Below, piece by piece: positions 1 to 8,284 of a DNA stretch of 64,000 nt. The position numbers were made by a program, and so were the translations under genes. How positions within the stretch are numbered: the first letter of the stretch is position 1; every line of letters begins with the position of its first letter. Below the pieces are notes generated by a model, which was given only the letters and a program-made list of their open reading frames with translations, was not told the origin of the DNA and did not search any database. The DNA comes from Candidatus Pantoea floridensis. Its GTDB lineage: Bacteria > Pseudomonadota > Gammaproteobacteria > Enterobacterales > Enterobacteriaceae. Location: assembly GCF_900215435.1 (NCBI RefSeq), contig NZ_OCMY01000002.1, positions 186,001 through 250,000 of the forward strand. Direction: 5' to 3'.

Positions 1-435
1 ACCGATGAAGGGTAATGACGAGAGCAGCGGCACATGCCAGGGTTCCAGCATGGGAATGGTTGGCGATGATTCGTTGCCCATCACCAGCGCATAAATCCAG
101 GTGGCAAGGCCAGCGGCAAGAATATTGAAAACGATGCCGACCACAATTTGGCTGGCGTGGGCACGCAGATAGAGCGCCGCCAGCACGCAGCCGACCAGTA
201 ATCCTCCTACGCCACCGGCGATGAAGCCGAGTGCCGTTGAGCCGCTTGCTACCGCTACCATGTAGCTGGAGAGCGCACCCAGCAGAATGGTGCCTTCGAT
301 GCCAATATTTAACACGCCAGAACGTTCGCCATAGATTTCGCCCAGTGCGGCTAACAACACGGGACCGGCAAGCCGCACCGCTGCAGCCAGCCAGCTGACG
401 AAGAACGCGGTGTCGAGATTAGCCCACAAACTCAT
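1..435 (-). CDS. BMP-family ABC transporter permease, second subunit (partial, runs off the left edge)
   Basis: Inner-membrane permease of a purine/nucleoside-type (BMP family, YufQ/NupQ-like) ABC importer. The visible N-terminal 145 codons begin MSLWANLDTAFFVSWLAAAV and contain the family pattern LAALGEIYGERSGVLNIGIEG, followed by hydrophobic segments. The start codon at 435 overlaps the stop of the upstream permease (ATGA at 432-435), which points to translational coupling within one operon. The C-terminus and any later operon genes lie outside the window. The substrate cannot be read from the sequence; nucleosides or a related heterocycle are suggested by the family only. Confidence 0.9.
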   Translation of the reverse strand, partial: MSLWANLDTAFFVSWLAAAVRLAGPVLLAALGEIYGERSGVLNIGIEGTILLGALSSYMVAVASGSTALGFIAGGVGGLLVGCVLAALYLRAHASQIVVGIVFNILAAGLATWIYALVMGNESSPTIPMLEPWHVPLLSSLPFIG

Positions 436-1547
436 GATTGCTTCTCCACCATTGGGCTGCGGGTTTTACGCAGGATGGGCAGGTTGATACGGTAATAGCG
501 CAGCAAATCACCCGCCAGAATGAGTAACACCACTAAACTTTGCAGAATCAGCACTACTGACGTCGGTAAACCGGTTTGACGCTGCATCGCGCTGCCGCCG
601 ACTTCTAAACCGCCATAGAGAATTGCGGTAGGGATCACCAGCAGAGGATTGAGGCGTGCCAGCAAGGCGACGACCACGCCAATAAACCCGACGCCGCCAG
701 AGATGCCTTCCATCAGCCGATGCTGCACGCCAAGTACCGCGCACAATCCTGCCAGCGCCGCCAATCCACCGCCGAGCAGCACTGCGCCCATTTGCCGACG
801 ATTGACATCAACGCCGCTGTAGCGTGCGGCGCGCGCATTAAGCCCGGCGATTTTGATTTCGAAGCCGGCGGGTGTGGCGCGCATTAGCCAGAAGACAAAG
901 ACGGTCGCAACCAGCGCAATGGCGATGCCCCAGTGTGCGCGCATGCCAGTCATGACAAACGGCAACCAGCTATCCACCGGTAAGCGTGGCGTTTGTGGCA
1001 GGTCGCCGGGAGCGCGCATTGGACCAGAAACCAAATATTGCACTATGAACAGCGCCACGTAGTTGGCCATCAGGGAAATCAGTACATCATTGCCGCCAAA
1101 CCTGACGCGTAACGCGCCAACCCAGCCGGCCCAAATTGCCCCGGCGAGGAAGGCGGCGATCAGCACCAGTGGCCAATAAAGCAGCGCTGGAATGGCCCAC
1201 GGAAAACCCTGGGGCGTCCCGGAGAGCGCAATCCAGCTGGCCGCCGCGGCACCCAGCAGAAAGCAACCTTCAAAGCCGATGTAGCCCAATCCAGCACGCC
1301 ACACCACGATGGTTGCCAACGCAATCAACATTAACGGTGTGGATTGCACGATGCTAAGGCCTACGCTACTCAATGAGCCAAACGCGGCGTCAAACAGGAA
1401 GCCATACGCTGACAATGGATTACCGCCGAAAGGGATAAACAGCAGCCCAGCAATCACAAACGCCGTTACGATCCCGCAGCAGCTGGTTAACATCAGTGCG
1501 CTGGTGGATTCAGCGGGAGCCAGACGCCGCTCAAGCAGCTTCTTCAT
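432..1547 (-). CDS. BMP-family ABC transporter permease, first subunit
   Basis: A 371-aa polytopic membrane protein of the YufP/NupP type, the larger permease of a BMP-family importer. It carries the conserved stretch TIVVWRAGLGYIGFEGCFLLG near residues 80-100 and about eight to ten hydrophobic segments. Its 5' end overlaps the ATPase gene by 17 bases and its stop overlaps the start of the next permease, so the transporter genes are co-translated. It should form the heterodimeric channel with the partial permease at the window edge. Substrate unknown; purine nucleosides or deoxynucleosides are typical for characterised members. Confidence 0.93.
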   Translation of the reverse strand: MKKLLERRLAPAESTSALMLTSCCGIVTAFVIAGLLFIPFGGNPLSAYGFLFDAAFGSLSSVGLSIVQSTPLMLIALATIVVWRAGLGYIGFEGCFLLGAAAASWIALSGTPQGFPWAIPALLYWPLVLIAAFLAGAIWAGWVGALRVRFGGNDVLISLMANYVALFIVQYLVSGPMRAPGDLPQTPRLPVDSWLPFVMTGMRAHWGIAIALVATVFVFWLMRATPAGFEIKIAGLNARAARYSGVDVNRRQMGAVLLGGGLAALAGLCAVLGVQHRLMEGISGGVGFIGVVVALLARLNPLLVIPTAILYGGLEVGGSAMQRQTGLPTSVVLILQSLVVLLILAGDLLRYYRINLPILRKTRSPMVEKQS

Positions 1548-3084
1548 GGTTGCCTCCCCCTTTTTTGAGATGTGCGCCCGCCATCAGCTCGCCGAGGCGT
1601 TCTGGAGAAGCATCGACGGCGTTCATTTCCCCGGCGATCTGGCCGCTGTACATCACTGCGATGCGATCGGAAAGATTCATAATCTCTTCCAGCTCGGCGG
1701 AGATCATCAGAATGGCGCAGCCGCGATCGCGCGCGTCCATTAATCCTTGCCATACGCTCTCAATCGCACCCACATCCAGCCCGCGCGTCGGTTGCTCCAC
1801 AATCAGCAGGCAGGGATTGCTGGCGACTTCACGGCCCAGAATCAGCTTTTGCAAATTACCGCCGGAGAGTTTTCCGGCTTCAAAATCGGCATCTGGCGTA
1901 CGCACTGCAAAGCGCGCGATGATATCCCGTGCGTGCTGGCGAATACGTTGGCGATCCAACAGCCATCCTCGCGCGCGGGTAAAACTGCGCTGGCGACCAA
2001 GCAGGGCATTATCGGTGATCGAAAGATCGGTAACTGATCCAACGCCGCGCCGATCCGCCGGAATAAAACCGATACCTTTACTGCGGCGTGTAGCAGGGGA
2101 ATCATCGCTGATATCTTCACCGTTGAGCAGAATACGGCCGGCTTCCAGCTCGCGTAGATTGAGCAGCGTTTCTGCCAGCTCGGATTGCCCATTGCCTTCC
2201 ACGCCGGCAATGCCGAGGATTTCACCCGCGGCCACGCTCAGCGAAACGCGCCAGATTTTCTGCTGTCCGCTGGCGTCGCGCACCGCGATGTTATCAACCT
2301 GCAGCACGGTTTTACCCGGCTGGCACGGCGTTTTTTCCATACGCAGCACCACATCGCGGCCCACCATACGGCGTGCCAGGTCGCGTTCAGAGGTGTCTTT
2401 AATATCGACTGAATCCACCATTTTTCCGCCGCGCATCACCGAAACGTGATGGGCAATGGCCATGATTTCGTACAGTTTGTGCGTGACGATCACCACCGAA
2501 CGGCCTTCAGCACACAGCGATTTCAGTGTGGCAAACAAACCTGCTTTCTCTTGCGGCGTGAGCACCGCAGTCGGTTCATCCAGAATCAGCACCTGCGCAT
2601 CGCGATAAAGCAGCTTGAGGATCTCCACGCGCTGCTGCACGCCAATGGGCAGATGTTGTACTTTTGCCCAGGGATCAATCGCCAGACCGTGTTTATCTGA
2701 TAGCGCCTGCAAACGCGCTGCCGCAGCATGCAAATTGAGTACGCCGCTGACGCTCTCTTTCAGCCCCAGTATCACGTTCTCTACCACGCTCATAGGCTGT
2801 ACCAGCATAAATTCCTGGTGCACCATGCCGATGCCGCAGGCGATAGCATCGCTGGGATCGCGAAAGCGCTGCGCTTTGCCATCCACCACAATGCTGCCTT
2901 CATCGGCCTGATACAAACCGTACAGGATCTGCATCAGCGTGCTTTTGCCTGCGCCGTTCTCGCCCAGCAGCGCGTGAATTTCTCCGGCTTTAATGCTGAG
3001 TGACACATCGTCATTTGCCACCACGCGTGCGAAGCGTTTGGTGATGTTGTTAAGCGCGACGCGTATGTTTGCCGTTACTGTCAT
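1531..3084 (-). CDS. BMP-family ABC transporter ATPase (two ATPase domains in one chain)
   Basis: A 517-aa cytoplasmic ATPase that energises the importer, of the YufO/NupO and sugar-ABC type with two tandem nucleotide-binding domains. The first half has Walker A GENGAGKST at residues 41-49, a degenerate signature LPIGVQQRVEI near 145-155 and Walker B VLILDEPT at 165-172. The second half has a reduced Walker A region (GVEGNGQSEL), a good signature LSGGNLQKLIL and the Walker B variant LLIVEQPTRGLDVG. It sits between the binding protein, 16 bases upstream, and the permeases, which it overlaps. The asymmetric domains match the family, in which one of the two sites is weakened. Confidence 0.95.
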   Translation of the reverse strand: MTVTANIRVALNNITKRFARVVANDDVSLSIKAGEIHALLGENGAGKSTLMQILYGLYQADEGSIVVDGKAQRFRDPSDAIACGIGMVHQEFMLVQPMSVVENVILGLKESVSGVLNLHAAAARLQALSDKHGLAIDPWAKVQHLPIGVQQRVEILKLLYRDAQVLILDEPTAVLTPQEKAGLFATLKSLCAEGRSVVIVTHKLYEIMAIAHHVSVMRGGKMVDSVDIKDTSERDLARRMVGRDVVLRMEKTPCQPGKTVLQVDNIAVRDASGQQKIWRVSLSVAAGEILGIAGVEGNGQSELAETLLNLRELEAGRILLNGEDISDDSPATRRSKGIGFIPADRRGVGSVTDLSITDNALLGRQRSFTRARGWLLDRQRIRQHARDIIARFAVRTPDADFEAGKLSGGNLQKLILGREVASNPCLLIVEQPTRGLDVGAIESVWQGLMDARDRGCAILMISAELEEIMNLSDRIAVMYSGQIAGEMNAVDASPERLGELMAGAHLKKGGGNHEEAA

Positions 3085-3100
3085 GAGTCGATTCCGCTTA

Positions 3101-4111
3101 TCAAACCACTGGCTTCAGTGTGCCGTTGTCCAGCTGTTGCCAGATCTGCTGGAATTTATCCCAGGCGCTGGTGCTCACCAGTTTGGCGTTATAACGCTCG
3201 CTGCCGTTAACTATTGACCAGGCTTTGCCCACCGTAGGCTGCCATTCCTGGCCACCTTTAAAGGTTTTATTGGCCACCGATTCACCCACTTGCTCCACCA
3301 TCCAATCGAGATTCTGGCGGAAACTGCAGGCAACGTAATCCGGCGCGACACTACGCTGATCCACATAACAACCAAGGACTTTGACTTTCGCCGCCGCCGC
3401 GCCTTGTATGGCTCCAAGCCCCGTGACGTCTGCCGCATGCCAGATCACATCCGCACCGTTGCCGATCATGGTGGTTGCGGCCTCGCGACCTTTCGCGGCG
3501 TTATCATAATCGCCGGTTACCACGCCCAAGCCTTTCATACCCGGGCGGGTTTTCTCTGCCGCCTGGATGAAGGCTCGCATCATCGCCTGCTGTGTGGGGT
3601 TATCGCCGCCGCCGACAAATCCTACTGCTTTACCGTTATCAGAGATCAGCGCGGCCAGCGCACCTGCAGCATAAGCACCTTGCACATAGGCGAGATCGAT
3701 GTACTCCACGTTACCCGGCGTTTTTTCATCGGGCTTAAAGGTGGAAGCGAAGAAATAGGTATCCGGATATTCGGGGGCGATTTCAGCGAAGGCTGAGCCG
3801 TATTCAAAACTGTGCCCAATGATCAAGGTGTAACCATCATCGGCGTAGCCGCGGATGGTTTGATCCATCTGCGCCTGGGTGATGCTTTCGCTATGGGCGA
3901 CGGTAAAACCGGCTTTTTGCAGGCTTTGCAAGCCAACATACGCCAGCGAACTCCAGCCGCCATCGGCAACCGAACCGGGCAGCAGCAGGGCGATTTTTAT
4001 ATTGTTATTCGCTGCCATGGCTTTGCGCGACAACATGGGTGCCAGCGCGGGTAACAACAGCGCGCCAGCCACTAACTTCGCAAATTTTCTGCGGGATACG
4101 TCTGCCATCAT
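3101..4111 (-). CDS. BMP-family substrate-binding protein with twin-arginine signal
   Basis: A 336-aa periplasmic binding protein (Bmp/Med/PnrA-type basic membrane protein fold) that should deliver ligand to the adjacent permeases. The N-terminus carries SRRKFAK at residues 6-12 followed by a hydrophobic stretch and AMA, a twin-arginine (Tat) signal rather than a Sec or lipoprotein signal. The mature part begins near NNNIKIALLLPGSVADGGWS, typical of the family. An AGGAG site lies five bases before the chosen ATG; a second ATG follows immediately. It is the first gene of the leftward operon and faces a divergent LysR gene, its likely regulator. Tat export suggests folding in the cytoplasm, which is unusual for this family. 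Confidence 0.92.
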   Translation of the reverse strand: MMADVSRRKFAKLVAGALLLPALAPMLSRKAMAANNNIKIALLLPGSVADGGWSSLAYVGLQSLQKAGFTVAHSESITQAQMDQTIRGYADDGYTLIIGHSFEYGSAFAEIAPEYPDTYFFASTFKPDEKTPGNVEYIDLAYVQGAYAAGALAALISDNGKAVGFVGGGDNPTQQAMMRAFIQAAEKTRPGMKGLGVVTGDYDNAAKGREAATTMIGNGADVIWHAADVTGLGAIQGAAAAKVKVLGCYVDQRSVAPDYVACSFRQNLDWMVEQVGESVANKTFKGGQEWQPTVGKAWSIVNGSERYNAKLVSTSAWDKFQQIWQQLDNGTLKPVV

Positions 4112-4217
4112 GTGTTCTCCTGGTGTGGTTTTGATGTATTAATCACCGGAAGAGCATTATCTTAAAAGCATCATTTTTAGCACTTACCGATGCCTAAAAG
4201 GCAACGCAGGATGGAAT

Positions 4218-5117
4218 ATGCTTCAGCACCGTTTGTTTGTTTATATCGACCAGATCGCGCGCAGCGGTTCAATCCGCAAAGCCGCCGAGCGTCTGCATAT
4301 CTCCGCATCGGCCATAAACCGCCAATTGATTGCGCTGGAAGAGGAGTTGGGTACGCCTTTGTTTCAACGTTTACCCCGTAAAATGATCCTCACGGCCGCC
4401 GGTGAAGCGCTGATTCACCACGTACGGCAGAGTTTCAAAGAGATTGAAATTGCGCAGATGAAAATTGAAGAGCTGAAAGGACTGCGGCGTGGCGAAGTCA
4501 CCGTGGCAATGATGAGTGGATTGGCGGCAAACCTGATTCCGCGCGTGGCGGCCGAGTTCCGACGCGCCAATCCGCGGGTAAAATTGCTGCTACAACAGCT
4601 CACCACCGGTGAAAATATCACTAACGCGGTGGCAAGCGGTGAGGCGGATTTGGGTATTGGCTTTGATTTTGAACTGCAGCCGGTCCACCGCAATATTGCT
4701 AGCGTACCGGTGCGGTTAGGTGCGGTAGTAGGATCGGGACATCCGCTGGCGGAGAAATCCAGTTTACGCCTGAGTGATTGCCTGCCTTATCCGGTGGTGA
4801 TTGCCGATAAATCGATGGTCATTCGCCCTTATTTGAATGAAGTGTTTGCACGCGCCTCGATCACTTTACAAGCGGTCATCGAAACTAACTCGATCGAAGT
4901 GATGCGCCAGTCGGCGATGATGGATCAAACGCTGACGTTTCTCACGCCAATCGATATTGAATCTGACCAGCGCAGCGGCCGCTTGATCTATATTCCGGTA
5001 CGAGAACTGGCGCAGCATACGCAAACGCTGATGCTGATCGGTCACGATCGCGGCACCAGCGCGATTGGCAGCGTATTTGCTGAAACCATCAAAGGCATGA
5101 TGTCAGGACTTGTGTAG
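4218..5117 (+). CDS. LysR-family transcriptional regulator, divergent from the BMP transporter
   Basis: A 299-aa LysR regulator. The N-terminal winged helix-turn-helix is clear (residues about 5-65, with GSIRKAAERLHISASAINRQ), followed by a periplasmic-binding-protein-like effector domain from about residue 90. The region after the HTH (GTPLFQRLPRKMILTAAGEAL) is the standard linker. It has an AGGA site eight bases before the ATG. The gene is transcribed away from the transporter operon across a 106-base gap, the usual arrangement for a LysR protein that controls its divergent neighbour. It ends against REP-like palindromes that separate it from the convergent creatininase gene. The ligand is unknown, plausibly the transported compound. 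Confidence 0.93.
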   Translation: MLQHRLFVYIDQIARSGSIRKAAERLHISASAINRQLIALEEELGTPLFQRLPRKMILTAAGEALIHHVRQSFKEIEIAQMKIEELKGLRRGEVTVAMMSGLAANLIPRVAAEFRRANPRVKLLLQQLTTGENITNAVASGEADLGIGFDFELQPVHRNIASVPVRLGAVVGSGHPLAEKSSLRLSDCLPYPVVIADKSMVIRPYLNEVFARASITLQAVIETNSIEVMRQSAMMDQTLTFLTPIDIESDQRSGRLIYIPVRELAQHTQTLMLIGHDRGTSAIGSVFAETIKGMMSGLV

Positions 5118-5120
5118 CCT

Positions 5121-5168
5121 GTAAGGTGCGCATTAATGCGCACCTGGTCGCCATGAATGGCAACCCTA
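5121..5168. repeat. REP-like palindrome pair between convergent genes
   Basis: Two palindromic units lie back to back. GGTGCGCATTAATGCGCACC at 5125-5144 is a perfect 20-base palindrome, and GGTCGCCATGAATGGCAACC at 5146-5165 is an imperfect one. The outer edges CTGTA and TACAG are also complementary, so the whole block could fold as one structure. It occupies the gap between a LysR gene and a convergent creatininase gene, where such elements commonly sit and may act as terminators or RNA stabilisers. Confidence 0.75.
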
Positions 5169-5993
5169 CAGGTTCAGCGGCTGGTATGCGGTTCGCTCAG
5201 TAAGAAAGCCGAGATCGAAACTCTGCACCTCGCGCGCCAGTTTCAGCAGCGCATGCGCGGCGCGATCGGTGGCGATCTTTCCGCGTTCGGCATCGGCGGC
5301 CGCTGCGTTGCCGGTGGTGCCGGAAAGATGCAGGTCCTGTGCCATCCAGCCAAAACCAATACCGCCTTCGGGCGTCAAAATACCGCCGCGGGCTTCGAGC
5401 GCCACCGACGTGGACACAAAATTATCTGCGTGCTGCATCTGCACCAATTGTGGATGGAGATGCAGCATCATGCTGGTCTCGAACTCTCCGCCGTGAATGC
5501 CGTGATTGAGTTCATGTGCGCTATACAAGTCGGAAGCATCAAAGGTGTGAAACCAGCTGGCGCCGACGGCAAACATGCCCAGTTCAATGCGTAACTGACG
5601 GCAGACGATCTCCATCAGCTGTGGCTGGCCGCCGTGCGAGTTCCAGAAAATCAGTTTACGAATGCCAGCACGCCACGCGCTTTTTGCCACTTCAAACCAC
5701 ACCTTACCTAACACCTCGTAGGGCAATGAAAGCGTGCCGGGGTAAGCGAGATGTTCGTCGGATTTACCGATCGGCAGTGCGGGCATGACCAGCAGCGGCA
5801 AGTTATCAGGCAGTAATTCGACCGCGCGCTGAACAATGCCGGCATTTATTGCCGCATCGACGCGTACCGGCAAATGAGGCCCATGTTGTTCCACCGCACC
5901 GATTGGCAGTATGGCAACGATGTTTGCCATATCAAGTTCACTAAATTCTCGCGTAGAGAGATCCCACCACCAGGGTGAAGAGGGCATTTGCAT
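5166..5993 (-). CDS. Creatininase-family amidohydrolase
   Basis: A 275-aa metal-dependent amidohydrolase of the creatininase/ArfB/MftE family, which hydrolyses cyclic or formyl amides. The metal-binding motif is visible in LPIGAVEQHGPHLPVRVDA (Glu, His and the following Asp), in FWNSHGG and in HGGEFETSMM (second His/Glu group). The start at 5993 was chosen because GGAGG lies five bases upstream; an upstream ATG at 6005 overlaps that ribosome site. It is encoded next to a BMP-type importer and a LysR regulator, so it may act on the imported compound, but true creatininase activity cannot be asserted. It reads as a single gene flanked by REP-like repeats. Confidence 0.88.
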   Translation of the reverse strand: MQMPSSPWWWDLSTREFSELDMANIVAILPIGAVEQHGPHLPVRVDAAINAGIVQRAVELLPDNLPLLVMPALPIGKSDEHLAYPGTLSLPYEVLGKVWFEVAKSAWRAGIRKLIFWNSHGGQPQLMEIVCRQLRIELGMFAVGASWFHTFDASDLYSAHELNHGIHGGEFETSMMLHLHPQLVQMQHADNFVSTSVALEARGGILTPEGGIGFGWMAQDLHLSGTTGNAAAADAERGKIATDRAAHALLKLAREVQSFDLGFLTERTAYQPLNL

Positions 5994-6090
5994 AGTTACC
6001 TCCATTTTTTTTCCAACTTAGCGGGTTTACGCTGCAATGGAAGCAACAAAATTCGTACTGAGCGTTGCGTTTTAGGCATTCGAATTCAAT

Positions 6091-6160
6091 GTAAGGTGAC
6101 CATTTATGGCGTATTGCTCGTCAGCGAAGCGTGAATCGGTCACCATAAATGGTGACCCAA
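6091..6160. repeat. REP-like inverted pair
   Basis: GGTGACCATTTATGG at 6095-6109 recurs in inverted orientation with one mismatch at 6143-6157, and the second copy is itself part of a near-palindrome, GGTCACCATAAATGGTGACC (6138-6157). The 28-base loop between them is not otherwise notable. The design, GG-TGACC-AT-rich-centre-GGTCA-CC, parallels the palindromes at 5125 and 6186 but with a different arm sequence, so several related element types are present in this area. Confidence 0.65.
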
Positions 6161-6181
6161 CGCGGATATAACCGGGTTTTC

Positions 6182-6205
6182 GTAGGGTGCGCATTCATGC
6201 GCACC
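6182..6205. repeat. REP-like palindrome (GTAGG + GGTGCGCAT arms)
   Basis: GGTGCGCATTCATGCGCACC at 6186-6205 differs by one base from the perfect palindrome at 5125-5144 and is preceded by GTAG, as the other copy is preceded by GTAA. It lies downstream of the leftward sugar isomerase gene and upstream of the creatininase gene. Function is probably that of a dispersed REP-type element; no transposase (RAYT) gene is seen in the window. Confidence 0.7.
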
Positions 6206-6290
6206 TGCATAAAGAGGGATTGCCTAATTGAACGGCATTAGGCCATTGATGACCACCTATTTGTCCAAAATGCACGTGCTGGGCTTAACC

Positions 6291-7283
6291 TTACTGCTCG
6301 ATGCTGCTGAGCAACGCGTTTTGAATGATTTTCTGAGCTTTAAGCGGATTTTGTTCACGCTGCGCTTCCTGCAGCGCGGTGATATCCAGTTTATCTAATG
6401 CCCGGTAAATATGTTTCAGGAAGCGAATGGATAGGTTGGCTGCTTCGACATGATCTTCACGGAAGGGAAATTGATCGAGCTGCCATACGCCATCCCAATT
6501 GTTAATCTTCAATACGTAGAAAAATTCAAAAATCTCCGTCATATGTACGGTGCCAACTACCAAATCATCATCCCAGCCGCGCAAGTTGTCATTGACGTCC
6601 ATCCCAAATAAACGCCCGCGATCGATGATCAATTGAGCCGAATCCGCCGGAGATTCACCGGCAAACAGCGCGTGACCAAAATCCAGCAGCACGCCGACAT
6701 TAGGCAAACCAATGTCTTCAATGCCCAGCAGGGTGCGTGCGGCAGAATCCCAGGTCATCTTCACGCGCGGCTCGCGTGGTTTGTATTCAATAGCGAATTT
6801 TACGTCGGGATTGGCACTGGCCAATTCCCGCATGCCATCAACCGCCATCTTCCACAGATTCTTATGATCTACCTGGAACGGATAATCCCAACCGTCCTGA
6901 CCTGGCCAAATTTTGACATAGTTGGCTCCGAGCTCTCGCACCACGGTGGCGGCTTCATGCATTAAATCGAAAGCCTGTTTACGGATAGCATCATCAGGGT
7001 TAGTGAAAGCACCGCGGGAGAAGCGACGTAAATAAATTTCCGGCGTGATGCCAATGGCTCGTAAGCCAGCATCTTCAAGGGCTTGTTTGACTTGAGCCAC
7101 CGTAACGCCTTCAGTGAAAGGATAGGGGACATCAACGTAGGACAGGTCTTCGACGCTGGCGGCGAGTTTTATTTGGTCGAGAGTGCTGAGCGCCGGTCCA
7201 TAACCATCAACCGCGTAACGATCGATATACTTAGCGAAGTGCCACAATCCGGCACCAAATTTCGGATACGTGTAACTACTCAT
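6291..7283 (-). CDS. TIM-barrel sugar isomerase/epimerase
   Basis: A 330-aa cytoplasmic protein of the xylose-isomerase-like TIM-barrel superfamily (AP_endonuc_2 fold). Likely metal ligands are the Glu in [13 protein letters not shown], the Asp-His pair in [12 protein letters not shown] and the His in VGTVHMTE, all in the expected order along the barrel. It resembles bacterial sugar isomerases acting on free ketoses or aldoses. The start is supported by AAGGAGAAGG upstream of the ATG. It stands alone, with a 242-base gap on one side and REP-like repeats on the other, so no pathway is given by neighbours. The substrate is unassigned. Confidence 0.82.
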   Translation of the reverse strand: MSSYTYPKFGAGLWHFAKYIDRYAVDGYGPALSTLDQIKLAASVEDLSYVDVPYPFTEGVTVAQVKQALEDAGLRAIGITPEIYLRRFSRGAFTNPDDAIRKQAFDLMHEAATVVRELGANYVKIWPGQDGWDYPFQVDHKNLWKMAVDGMRELASANPDVKFAIEYKPREPRVKMTWDSAARTLLGIEDIGLPNVGVLLDFGHALFAGESPADSAQLIIDRGRLFGMDVNDNLRGWDDDLVVGTVHMTEIFEFFYVLKINNWDGVWQLDQFPFREDHVEAANLSIRFLKHIYRALDKLDITALQEAQREQNPLKAQKIIQNALLSSIEQ

Positions 7284-7480
7284 AGAACCTTCTCCTTAAA
7301 TTATTGCGTGTTGGGTTATGCATGCAAATCGCTTTGAATATATATTCAGTGATGGTTATATATTCCATTCTGCGCCTGGGCGTGCCTCGTTAACCAGCAG
7401 CTCATGGCGAAAATGCAACCTCAGTCACACAAAATCCAGAAAAGTGAAGATTGGGGGGATTCGCTACCACGTTGAGTGTT

Positions 7481-7510
7481 AATTGGACCGCACCAATTTG
7501 CGGTCCAATT
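7481..7510. terminator. Stem-loop downstream of the RcsB-like gene
   Basis: A perfect 12-bp stem (AATTGGACCGCA with TGCGGTCCAATT) and a 6-base loop lie 15 bases past the stop of the leftward LuxR-type regulator. No clear T-run follows on the minus strand, so it may stabilise the mRNA end or act as a weak terminator. Confidence 0.5.
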
Positions 7511-7525
7511 AAGAAGAGGGAATGA

Positions 7526-8119
7526 TTAAATCTTTTCTAATTGGTAACCCATGCGATTTAGGCGATTAAATAACTCTTTATTGTTGGCACAGTTGAGTTT
7601 ACGAATGATGCTCTGACGATGGTGGCTAATTGTTTTGCAACTCAGCCTAAGCGAATAGGCAATATCTGTCAGATTACTGGTTTGTCCCAGCAGTCGCAAA
7701 AGCCCAAATTCACGCGGTGAGAGCGTCTGCTTGGTACGTCGCGTACTCTGTGTCGTCGCGTGGCCCACTACCGCATCGCAAATGTCATCGAGCGAGCTGG
7801 TTTTAGCAAGGAATATCACTCCAGGCAGCACGCTCATAACGTAACTGACCACCGCTTTCTCATTGAGATCGGTAAGAACAATAATGCGCGTTGCAGGAGA
7901 AGACGCTTTTACCTTACGTAACAGCTCAGTAAAAAACTGCACATCGCGGCCGTAAGCGGTTAATTCGCTGATCAGTACATTGCAGCCAGCAATATTTTTG
8001 AGGGCTGAATTGAGGCTGTCGATGTCAATTTTTTTAATTTGAACAGGTTTCTCTGAAAAATAGTGATTTAAACCTTCCGCAATCCATTGGTTATTGTCTA
8101 CTAGTGTTAATGACAACAT
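7526..8119 (-). CDS. RcsB-like LuxR-family regulator with a Glu-substituted receiver
   Basis: A 197-aa two-domain transcription factor. Residues 1-120 have the receiver fold order seen in RcsB (LTLVDNNQW, NVLISELTAYG, IIVLTDL, VIFLAKTSS). Residues 132-190 are a LuxR/GerE helix-turn-helix (LSPREFGLLRLLGQTSNLTD then KTISHHRQSIIRKL). Aligning by eye to RcsB, the phosphoacceptor Asp is replaced by Glu52, while Asp8, Thr83 and Lys106 are retained. A Glu at that site can mimic phosphorylation, so the protein may be constitutively active or an RcsB partner of the RcsA/BglJ kind. It is divergent from the GNAT gene and has no kinase next to it. Confidence 0.85.
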   Translation of the reverse strand: MLSLTLVDNNQWIAEGLNHYFSEKPVQIKKIDIDSLNSALKNIAGCNVLISELTAYGRDVQFFTELLRKVKASSPATRIIVLTDLNEKAVVSYVMSVLPGVIFLAKTSSLDDICDAVVGHATTQSTRRTKQTLSPREFGLLRLLGQTSNLTDIAYSLRLSCKTISHHRQSIIRKLNCANNKELFNRLNRMGYQLEKI

Positions 8120-8221
8120 TTCTACCTCCCCATCCCAATTATGTTGTTATTAAATCGCGGCAGGGCGCTGATAAGTATCAGACCGAGGAGTGGCGACTTG
8201 TACGAAATTTCCTAAATAACA

Positions 8222-8250
8222 TTGACACGGAAAGCGGGAGATTCTTATGG
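8222..8250 (+). promoter_or_regulatory. Predicted sigma70 promoter of the GNAT gene
   Basis: A consensus -35 TTGACA (8222-8227) is followed after 17 bases by TTATGG (8245-8250) as -10. Transcription would begin near 8257, giving a leader of about 28 bases that contains GGAAGA just before the ATG at 8285. The TTG of this -35 box could be misread as a start codon for a longer protein. Confidence 0.6.
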
Positions 8251-8284
8251 TCTGGTTACAATGATGAAATATTTGGAAGAAACG

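Noticed and set aside
1496..2449. 317-codon plus-strand frame opposite the ABC transporter ATPase
   Set aside because: The ATPase with both nucleotide-binding domains occupies the minus strand. The antisense frame is Arg/Ser-rich shadow sequence.
8222..8284. N-terminal extension of the GNAT protein from a TTG codon
   Set aside because: The TTG is part of a consensus -35 box (TTGACA), and transcription should begin about 35 bases later, so these codons are probably not in the mRNA.
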